Assembly: GCF_964204645.1 (NCBI RefSeq)
Contig: NC_134029.1
Location: forward strand, 10,966,850 to 11,030,849
Reading direction: 5' to 3'
Length of the DNA stretch: 64,000 bases
From: Tubulanus polymorphus
Lineage: Eukaryota; Nemertea; Palaeonemertea; Tubulaniformes; Tubulanidae
This document shows positions 57,701 through 64,000 of the stretch, in pieces; position 1 is the first letter of the stretch, and every line of letters starts with the position of its first letter. Position numbers and translations under genes: made by a program. A model generated the notes under the pieces. The model did not search any database. It was given only the letters and a program-made list of their open reading frames with translations, and had not been told where the DNA came from.

Positions 57701-60352
57701 AATTTAATCACTGTTGTGGTGTTCAATGCATGGAAAAGATAAGTATTTTTCCTGGCGCGCATTAAGCGAATCTATCTGCCGAGTGAGTAGGGGGCTGCTA
57801 CCACCCTGTGAGTGCGCGGGAGGCGGGCAGGGCATCTTAAAAGTGAAAACTTATCTTAAAATTGAATAAGATAATCTCTATGTTTATTGGTGATATCGTA
57901 TCATGGTTGGGTGGTACTGTTTACCGTTTGATGTTTCGTGTCATCATGAAATGGTTTTAGCTTTAGTAAAGACGTTCACTGCGCAATCACATAACTTACT
58001 AGCCTACGGGTTTCAGTCATGAGTAGGCCAACTGTTCCACTGCTCTAGAAATGTATTCTGCCTCTGAGAATTAATCCCAATTAATCTCATTGCTTCTAAT
58101 AGGAGGAATTATTTAAAGACTATGATTTTTATATACCGGGGCTACATAAATACATTGCAATTAACAGAAGTTAACCTCTAGGCCTATATGATACTTTAGC
58201 GTCAGACGTTGTAGGGAACCGGTAACAACGACTGGTAGGCTATTCAGACTACACCTAACCAACCCTATCCCTAGTTGTGAAACGGAACCCTCTTCTCACC
58301 CTCTTGACACTAACCTAGTTTGAATACCAGTCGTTGTTACGGTTCCGTACAACGTCTGACGCTAAAGTATCATATAGAGGTTAACTCCTGTTAGGCTAAT
58401 TGCAATGCAACAACTGATTTTAGTGTCAAATCAAACCTTTGTACTAAAATAAATAAATTAGTTACCTTGTTGACTTTGAAAACGTGTGTTATAATAAAAT
58501 CTTTGATGATTTAAATCGCGAACCGGAGAATTTATTGATTTGAATTGAATTGATTGCCACTATCGGGATTACAAATTTATGCACAATCAATAGTTAACTT
58601 CCATCTGATTACAGAACTGTCAGCTTGAGGTAAGTTTATGGTGTTTTAAGGGGTGAAATAGACGCATTAAGCGAATCTATCTACCGAGTGCGTAGGGGGC
58701 TGCTACCACCCTGTGAGTGCGCGGGAGGCGGGCAGGGCATCTTAAAGTGAAAACTTATCTTAGAATATAGCCAAACCGATGGAATTATACGATAAACTGT
58801 CAGTCAACGGACTGATGATGCAACATGGTTATTCTCGGCGTAATTAACAATTATATTTTTCTCCAATAAACAACTCTGGTAAAATTGAATAAGATAATCT
58901 CTATCTTTATTGGTGATATCGTATCATGGTTGGGTGGTACTGTTTACCGTTTGATGTTTCGTGTCATCATGAAATGGTTTTAGCTTTAGTAAAGACGTTC
59001 ACTGCGCAATCACATAACTTACTAGCCTATGGGTTTCAGTCATGAGTAGGCCAACTGTTCCACTGCTCTAGAAATGTATTCTGCCTCTGAGAATTAATCC
59101 CAATTAATCTCATTACTTCTAATAGGAGGAATTATTTAAAGACTATGATTTTTATATACCGGGGCTACATAAATACATTGCAATTAACAGAAGTTCTAGG
59201 CCTATATGATACTTTAGCGTCAGACATTGTAGGGAACCGGTAACAACGACAGTTTGAGGTAAGTTTATGGTGTTTTAATAAGGGGTGAAATAGACGTTGA
59301 AAGCCTTGCCCCTCAAAATGAGAGACGAAAATTAACCTTATATGAGCACTTTCGCCCTACTGTCTGTCACACATGCTCTTCGTGCGACGTTTTGGTCCGT
59401 AATTTCGTTAATAATCGGTTGATCTGTAAATATTATGCATCAATTTGTTCAGTAAGGAATTTGCATTCAGAAATAAATCATAAACTGGCATAAATTTGTT
59501 TGTGTTTTCTTCTATCAGCGATAGTTTACCTAGCATACGCTCGCGTAATGCTGAAAAACGGCTTTTATGGCCCGTCACGTGGCGCCACCTACTGTATTTT
59601 GATATGCTAATGAGCAGGTGATGATTTTTCAGCATTACGCGAGCGTATGCTGAGTAAACTATCGCTCATAAATGAAAACAAAAACAACTTAGGCCTAAGT
59701 GAAAATTGTTGTTTATTTCTGAATGCAAATTCCTCACTGAACAAATTGATGCGTAATAAAGGTAGATAAACCGATTATTAACGAAATTACGGACCAAAAC
59801 GTCGCACGGAGAGTAGGTGTGACAGACAGTAGACGTTGTTTCAGGAACAACGGCTAGCTAGGTACTAGACTAGACACTAACCCTATCGAAACCCTAACCA
59901 TAAACCCATTATAATGATTTTATTGTCACATAATATATGGATCCGGCAAAAGATCTTTTATAGGTCTAAGCCAGTGTGTCACTGTCAACAACAAAAAATG
60001 TCAAAAACACCACACGTCACCCACATGAAAATGAAGGCCAAAGGCAAAGGCTGTGAATAATCTGAAAACATTTCACAGATAGGCCTATCCATTGGATATT
60101 CTTAGGAGATAGCCTATATATTTAGTCAATATAATTCAAAGTGTCTGGATACGAGTAGCCAGTTTAGCCTGGTTTTTTTGGTGACAACGACGTCGATCGC
60201 TGCAATATACGGACACGGTGGTAGGCCTACCCTGATTAATTTCTGCATTCCGCCGCTACTATTAGTATTAGGCCTACTATTAGGGCTACGAGCCCCTATG
60301 CAAAAATCACTTACCCACAATTACATATTTGGCAGATACACAATTTTCCCAT
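47781..60352 (-). CDS. SAXO1: Stabilizer of axonemal microtubules (SAXO/FAM154), complete five-exon gene
   Basis: Five - strand exons (60352-60315, 57193-57023, 53414-53302, 49065-48979, 48778-47781) total 1407 nt, or 468 residues plus TAA. All split codons join correctly (GG|T, AG|G, G|AA, C|AT). The N-terminus MGKLCICQICNCG-RHKCPH is the cysteine-rich head typical of SAXO proteins. It is followed by about a dozen Mn-type repeats of the form T-x-Y-x-x-D-Y-x-x-x-x (for example LTSYKKDY, LPTYKHDYREW, TTNYTNDYRKW, TPTYKAHYVPH). Human SAXO1 is about 474 residues, so the gene looks full length. Family knowledge: SAXO proteins bind and stabilise microtubules of cilia, flagella and centrioles, and act as microtubule inner or associated proteins. 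The start is the only ATG opening this head. Paralog assignment (SAXO1 versus SAXO2) is not secure. Introns run 3121, 3608, 4236 and 200 bp. Confidence 0.95.
48979..49065 (-). CDS. SAXO1: SAXO exon 4
   Basis: The acceptor ATTTTTAG precedes 49065 and the donor GTAAGG starts at 48978. It encodes KYADRAKPIRQDRKRQVAGK and FEGLPTYK. The next intron is only 200 bp. Confidence 0.93.
49485..50475 (+). repeat. Minisatellite array, ~144-bp unit, in SAXO intron 3
   Basis: GGTCA(C/A/G/T)CAAT(T/C)G(C/T)GGCCTCTA G recurs at about 49866, 50011, 50157, 50299 and 50442 (spacings 142-146). Each is followed by TGTTAACGTTGTTTTTCATG and GCCCCCTGGTGGCCATAAT. About six to seven diverged copies. The - strand open frames across it are repeat artefacts. 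Confidence 0.9.
50883..51035 (+). repeat. Dispersed repeat shared with 35925-36045
   Basis: GCAACTGTTTTGTTTATATA, TTTATGACTCTAGGT and GAAAATTTGAAGAAT match the copy in MRG intron 3. Confidence 0.6.
51613..51648. repeat. Palindrome 1 of a tandem pair
   Basis: TATGCCC...GGGCATA (51613-51619 with 51642-51648) encloses the perfect inner palindrome CTCAACTTAAGTTGAG. Confidence 0.85.
51661..51720. repeat. Palindrome 2: 60-bp near-perfect inverted repeat
   Basis: Arms 51661-51690 and 51691-51720 meet at CTCG|CGAG with no spacer. The inner 20 bp GGCCTACTCGCGAGTAGGCC is perfect. The outer parts (AAAAAGGTGGCTCC and GGAGCCGCTTTTT) match with few exceptions. Confidence 0.9.
53302..53414 (-). CDS. SAXO1: SAXO exon 3
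   Basis: The acceptor TTGTAG precedes 53414 and the donor GTAAAA starts at 53301. It encodes LDYIAHPLEKPFVHAGMPYV and DIDGLTSYKKDYT, spanning one Mn repeat and the start of the next. Length is 113 nt. Confidence 0.93.
53690..53865 (+). repeat. Solo arm of the 59.4-kb foldback element
   Basis: TAATTTCGTTAATAACAAAT, TATAATGCATCAATTCGTTC and AAGCATACGCTAGCATAAT follow the left arm of 59359-59830 almost word for word. No second arm is present here. Confidence 0.8.
54180..54565. mobile_element. Foldback MITE, ~385 bp
   Basis: The left arm (CATCAGGTGGTCTAGCTCAG, AAAAGTCTTGATAGGACCAG) is mirrored by the right arm (CTGGTCCTATTAAGACTTTT, TGAGCTAGACCGCCTGATG). A second copy lies at 63675-63945. Confidence 0.82.
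54815..54925 (-). repeat. Partial inverted copy of the CCATCCCA MITE interior
   Basis: GAAACAATACATTGAATATG, CTTTTACG and the GCAGC...TTTCCTGGAAAACT segment are the reverse complement of 1698-1810. Confidence 0.6.
55000..57020. other. SAXO intron 2, no recognised gene
   Basis: Contains a short palindrome AGCGGGTTTTACCCGCT at about 55150 and several TAGGCCTA octamers. The + strand frame at 55694-56035 shows no recognisable domain. Confidence 0.5.
57023..57193 (-). CDS. SAXO1: SAXO exon 2
   Basis: Acceptor TTTTAG at 57197-57194, donor GTACGA from 57022. It encodes the end of the Cys/His head (RHKCPHRP) and the first Mn-type unit (LTEYAQKYHPHPFDRREAFK), ending two bases into an arginine codon. 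Confidence 0.93.
57762..59297 (+). repeat. Imperfect ~0.9-kb tandem duplication in SAXO intron 1
   Basis: GCATTAAGCGAATCTATCT starts both copies (57762 and 58667). Both then carry GGGGGCTGCTACCACCCTGT and GTGATATCGTATCATGGTTG. Copy 2 has an extra ~120 bp (about 58763-58883) and lacks the 58230-58620 segment. GAGGTAAGTTTATGGTGTTT marks the end of each unit. Similarity looks above 95 percent by eye. Confidence 0.88.
58150..58412. repeat. Inverted repeat, ~80-bp arms
   Basis: AGCGTCAGACGTTGTAGGGA and AACAACGACTGGTA at 58199-58233 are mirrored by TACCAGTCGTTGTTACGG and ACAACGTCTGACGCT at 58324-58365. The outer part TTGCAATTAACAGAAGTTAA is mirrored to 58412. The loop is about 90 bp. Only copy 1 of the tandem duplication has both arms. 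Confidence 0.85.
59359..59830. mobile_element. 472-bp foldback element with ~205-bp arms
   Basis: Ends ACTGTCTGTCACAC and GTGTGACAGACAGT are inverted. The arms match nearly base for base inward to AGCATACGCTCGCGTAATGC and its mirror GCATTACGCGAGCGTATGCT, leaving a central unpaired ~70 bp. No coding capacity. Confidence 0.9.
60315..60352 (-). CDS. SAXO1: SAXO exon 1 (start codon, Cys-rich head)
   Basis: ATG at 60352-60350 and 38 coding bases encode MGKLCICQICNC plus two bases of glycine. The donor GTAAGT begins at 60314. The CxC..C.C pattern continues into exon 2 (GRHKCPHRP). Confidence 0.92.
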
Positions 60353-60399
60353 CTTATATTCGTGATTTTATATCCCTTTTCGAAAGTAAAACGGTCTAA

Positions 60400-60860
60400 A
60401 TGTCGTTACTTTCAGACCAACTAATAACCAAGTCTTCCTTCGTTTAGCTTCATACTCAGTTAGGTTGTTAGGCAAGCCACACTGTTTATAGCAACAACAA
60501 ATGGATAGGGGAGTTAGCTTAGAACTGAATTTGTACGATTGTATTTTTCTCTTGACCTTTATTCAGACATTTCACAATATCTTCTAAAAATATATTAATA
60601 TCAGTAATTAGATATCTTAATTGTTAGCAGTTTTGATACTCAACTATGTAGTGCCATTAATATTTCAACGGGCAACCTAACCCCCCTAAAGTAAATAATG
60701 GGTTTTAAGCTAGCGACACTAGACGGCAATATGGGCTCCCGGCGTGATCTGGTGAAGGGAGTTCGAATCCTACAATTCTTCTTTAATAAATAACTGTCTG
60801 ACATTTTTCATTTCCCGGAGTTATCGGTAGGAGAATTGGGGTTGCTATGATTATATTTTT
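60400..60860. other. SAXO upstream flank
   Basis: Sequence between the SAXO start and the next element, presumably holding its 5' UTR and promoter. No core promoter element could be supported. Confidence 0.4.
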
Positions 60861-61391
60861 GGGGTAGGGCATGAAAGCCGGCCGCGCCACTGGTAGTGGT
60901 AACTACAGTCGCGGTGCGGCCGCAATTACCGCGGTCTTTATTTGAACTAAATATGGTGATAAATAAATTGTACTTTTAGACAAGGCCAAAGTAAAACACA
61001 TACATTAAGAACATATTTACTAGATATATTTAATAGGATATCCAGTGAAGATATTGAAGATTTTTAGGGTTTAGGGTTTTAAGATAAATCTTATTTGATA
61101 TCAAGGAAAAGATGAAAAAAATCATCATTTTATAGATTTAGAATAAAAAAATTATGTATAATTCATTTATCATAAATGGTGGAATTGAAAGAACATATAA
61201 TATAAGCTTATATTGATACCCAAGAATTGAGAAATCAGAAATCACACAGTTTAAAAATACAGAATAGAGAATTAGGCCTAAGTAATTAAGTGTTGATATT
61301 AAATAAGTTAATGTTAGATTATTACTTTCAGAATATATCGAATTAAACTATTGAACATAGGTCAATTCATGATTTGTAGAAAAGATTTTGA

Positions 61392-61773
61392 GCTCTGGAA
61401 CCCATTTTGCTAAGGCCAGGTTTTTATAATGTAGATGAATTAGTAGAAGAAATTAAGAGCTAAAAATAGTCGAAGGCCTTACTGATATGAGAAATGAACC
61501 ATTTGAAATGAAAATTCTTAAATCCAATCACTCAGATAGAATACAAATAAAGATTAACTATATATACATTCATATTCATTTATGTTTAAGAAACCAATAG
61601 CTGATTTATTTGGATTAAATCCAGAACTTATGTATGGAAATACAATTGAAGGTTGTTCGAAAATTTTACCATTTTCACATTTTCATATATATGTTTGTTG
61701 TAAACATTTTGAAGCTTTTGATCAAAATGTTCATCCATCGAATTTGATGGCTGTATTACCATTAAAAATATAA
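61392..61773 (+). pseudogene. Remnant of an unidentified element protein (possible jelly-roll type)
   Basis: Two A+T-rich coding pieces in order: 61392-61463 (contains LLRPGFYNVDELVEEI) and 61582-61773 (contains DLFGLNP, then HFHIYVCCKHF and PSNLMAVLPL). The order 'PPGxYxxxEL..I', 'LLGF', 'lYVyCd......L(L/M)A.lP' resembles, from memory, minor-capsid-like jelly-roll proteins of Polinton/Maverick-type elements. That is pattern recollection only. Stops separate the pieces. It could equally be an unrelated orphan frame. Confidence 0.35.
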
Positions 61774-61954
61774 AATAATTTTGACCACAAATTAATTATC
61801 GATGATATCAAAACAAATAATCACTAACATATATGATAATAAAGCTGAACAATAATGTTATAAATATTGATAAGACGAGAAGATACACAATATCCGTGTA
61901 TGATGATAACGAGAGAAATTAAAAATCCATAAAAGAACAAACGGTTTCATTTTC

Positions 61955-61985
61955 CATATATATATATATATATATATATATACTA
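61955..61985 (+). repeat. (TA)n microsatellite
   Basis: About twelve TA dinucleotides in a row. Confidence 0.95.
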
Positions 61986-62098
61986 CAGTACAGTAGAAAC
62001 TACAGTATGATATAAGTTTACAGAAACAGGTCAACAGTGGTGCTTAAAATAGCAGAAGATTACATAATATAACCTGGCAACAACCAGATCAGGCCAGA

Positions 62099-62287
62099 TT
62101 AACGAAATACATTTAAAATGAATGAGGATCCATTTTGAAACAATTGTAAGTTTAAAGACGGCTTTTCTAATTTAATAAACAACGCCTCTCGAATTTTACA
62201 TTCAAAGTCTGAGTTAGCTTTGTCTAAAATCTTGAATTTGTTTTCATTGAAGTCCTGACTACAGGTGGAACAGATAGTTCCACCCAA
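62099..62287 (-). pseudogene. Penelope-like GIY-YIG endonuclease C-terminal fragment
   Basis: The frame contains FKILDKANSDFECKIREALF and IKLEKPSLNLQ. The 'E-x-L-F-I-K-x-x-K-P-x-L-N-x-Q' ending is typical of the GIY-YIG module carried by Penelope-like retroelements after their RT. The catalytic GIY and YIG motifs and the RT are not present, so this is a short relic. A cellular GIY-YIG gene is less likely. Confidence 0.5.
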
Positions 62288-62768
62288 CTATCTATTATCG
62301 TTATCGTGGAATTTCTCTCGTTAAATATTGATACAATTATAATAACTAAGGTAACTAAATATCATAAAGATATTAACTTTTTTCCTAAAAAATGGATCAA
62401 GAGTGGATAATGAACGGATACAATGGTACATTTTTATCAGTAGTAGGCTGCTGGGTATGTACTATGTTATCGAAACAAAAGTATTTACAGTGGGAAACTT
62501 TTATAACAGCGTTGATATTTAACTAAATTTAGTCTAAATTAAAATAACATTTTATAGGTCTAGTTCATGATTTCTATTTCTTATTTTACAAATATTGTCT
62601 TATATTCATTGATGTTACTAAGGGGGCAGGGTGTCATTCAGTTTTGGAGTGTCGGACTGTTTGTTTGTTTTAGAAATGTACTTGAAGTGTCAGTCAGTTT
62701 GTATTGTTTTGATAACTGCCTTCTGGTCTCTGCCACCTTGGTGTCTTAGTAATGGTATAATAGTATCT

Positions 62769-62910
62769 AGGGGCCAGTTGCACAGTCGTGACTTAAGTCA
62801 GTTAGTGGTCTTGAATCTTAAGACCGGTCTTAAATTGTTAGATTTGCTATAGAACTAAGTTGGTCTTAGACTGGTCTTAAGTCTAAGCCATGATTATGCA
62901 ACCAGCCCCT
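62769..62910. mobile_element. 142-bp MITE, GGGGC(C/T)(A/G)GTTGCA ends
   Basis: AGGGGCCAGTTGCA at the left and TGCAACCAGCCCCT at the right. The interior is rich in GACTTAAG/CTTAAGAC words. It resembles short TIR elements I recall from many marine invertebrate genomes. Nested in the 2657-bp element. Confidence 0.82.
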
Positions 62911-63674
62911 GGTTGAAAATTTGTTCAAAGAAATCAGAGATTCGAGTTATAGCGTTTGAGCGGGTTGGATGTCCAGCCTCGTCTCTCCGATATATCAAAA
63001 AAAAGAAAGTGGAATTTACGGTTTGAAGTTTAAAGAACGTTTTCTCGTCGTTGGTTCCTGATCGTCGACTTAAGGATTTTTACCGTAGTTACCCTGTGGT
63101 CGCAAAGCGGAAATCTCAGGGTGCTATACTTTGATATTGACAGATTTGATATAAATGATATTTCAAAATTAACTTTAGCAGTTACTTTATCTTATCTAAC
63201 AATTGGTAATCTAGTAAAAACTACCTTTTAACATAAAAAATTCTTTGATAAATGGTTCATTAATCGAACAAAAAGGACGTAATTTAATTAGAGAAATATA
63301 GTGAAGCAGCAGAACAGTATGGAAAAAAAGGCAAAACTATTTGAACTATTCATGATTCACTTTCACTTTAGAAATATATATATATATAAGTTTATTCACG
63401 CAATAAAGAGAATAATTAACATCTCTAAGTTATAAAATAAAGACCGCGGGATATTATTGCAGCCGGCGGCCGCGACTGCATTTCATACCAGTGGCCGCGG
63501 CCGGCTGCCATACCCTACCTATTTTGGGTTCATGCCAAAACTAACCATTCTAGTATGTATTTTCTCAATGGTTAATGTTAAAAATTAGTCAGAATTTTGA
63601 CTGGGCCAGGGCTTGCAAATGTATGTATTAGGCATCTATGGAAACACTAATGTCTATTTCAACCTGACTTGAGA

Positions 63675-63945
63675 GCATTCAGGGTGGCCTAGCTGAGTCA
63701 GTTTTGGTAGTACATACCTGATAAAGGTTTTAATAGGACCAGGAAGGACTGGCAGTCGACCTAAAACATCGTTTTTTAATCCATTTGAAACCGTATTGAA
63801 TGATATCCAAAAAGTCTTCATTGAAAGGGGTTCATGAGAGAAAAGAGACTCCATGATTTGAAAGTTTAACAATATGTTTCCGTGCCTATTGACTGAAGTT
63901 TGGTATGTCGGCATGGAAACATATTGTTAAACTGTATTGTAAAAA
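63675..63945. mobile_element. Second copy of the 54.2-kb foldback MITE
   Basis: GTGGCCTAGCTGAGTCAGTT, TTTAATAGGACCAGGAAGGA and ACTGGCAGTCGACCTAAAAC match the left arm of 54180-54565. The right arm is less clear and may be diverged. Confidence 0.65.
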
Positions 63946-64000
63946 TTCAGGTGATGCCATAGTCATAATCATAGTGTCGTAGCCAGCATGAGGTGTTGAT

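Larger units (their letters stand above)
60863..63519. mobile_element. 2657-bp element with GC-rich, hairpin-bearing inverted ends
   Basis: The left end (GGTAGGGCATGAAAGCCGGC, then ACTGGTA, CAGTCGCGG, CCGCGGTCTTTATT) is mirrored at the right (revcomp GGTAGGGTATGGCAGCCGGC, then CCACTGGTA, CAGTCGCGGCCGC, CCGCGGTCTTTATT). The arms are about 85 bp. Each arm itself folds (GCAGCCGGCCGCG with CGCGGCCGCCGGCTGC on the right). Flanks TATTTTTGG (60854-60862) and TATTTTGGG (63520-63528) match 8 of 9, a plausible 9-bp target duplication. The interior is very A+T-rich and carries a possible structural-protein remnant, a Penelope-type fragment and a nested MITE. Confidence 0.72.

Noticed and set aside
60366-60372. 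TATAAAA on the - strand as the SAXO TATA box
   Set aside because: It is only 14 bp from the ATG, so transcription would start downstream of the start codon.
60740-60790. GAGTTCGAATCCTAC as a tRNA T-arm
   Set aside because: No A box or closing acceptor stem could be paired within 90 bases.

Overview
The window is eukaryotic, metazoan genomic DNA: spliced genes with GT-AG introns, A+T-rich intergenic sequence, and dense, mostly decayed transposable elements (LINEs with L1-type ORF1 proteins, BEL/Pao, a Penelope-type fragment, piggyBac, a Mutator-like element, many MITEs). The repeat mix and the axonemal gene suggest a marine invertebrate; I cannot fix the phylum from sequence alone.

Two host genes can be supported, convergent and about 9 kb apart at their stop codons. 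(1) The 3' part of an MRG15/MORF4L1-type chromatin gene lies on the + strand. Four small exons (5931-6030, 11805-11874, 29850-29934, 38718-38802) encode the last ~112 residues of the MRG domain, with introns of 5.8, 18.0 and 8.8 kb; the 5' exons lie left of the window. (2) A complete SAXO (stabilizer of axonemal microtubules, FAM154) gene lies on the - strand in five coding exons (60352-60315, 57193-57023, 53414-53302, 49065-48979, 48778-47781). All junction phases agree and give a 468-residue protein.

The MRG introns hold most of the mobile DNA. Intron 1 (6.0-11.8 kb) has a broken copy of an unnamed multi-copy invertebrate protein family, split by a 1.2-kb CAGGG-ended DNA element. Intron 2 (11.9-29.8 kb) has a BEL/Pao 5' fragment, a - strand LINE relic (13.2-16.4 kb), and a + strand LINE (16.8-26.8 kb). 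That LINE has an L1-type ORF1, an ORF2 with a 2A-like ribosome-skipping motif, a TTAA-flanked insert between the ORFs, and a 3.1-kb FLYWCH/MULE transposon inside the reverse transcriptase. A further LINE ORF1 fragment and an RT fragment follow. Intron 3 (29.9-38.7 kb) has a piggyBac transposase pseudogene, a 0.5-kb MITE and a BEL/Pao gag.

From 38.8 kb rightward there is a 2.7-kb TIR element (40.9-43.6 kb), the SAXO gene with a ~144-bp minisatellite in intron 3, twin palindromes at 51.6 kb, foldback MITEs, and a local tandem duplication (57.8-59.3 kb). A 2.66-kb element with GC-rich hairpin-bearing ends (60.9-63.5 kb) lies upstream of SAXO. The palindromic octamer TAGGCCTA is strongly clustered at 52.5-61.3 kb.
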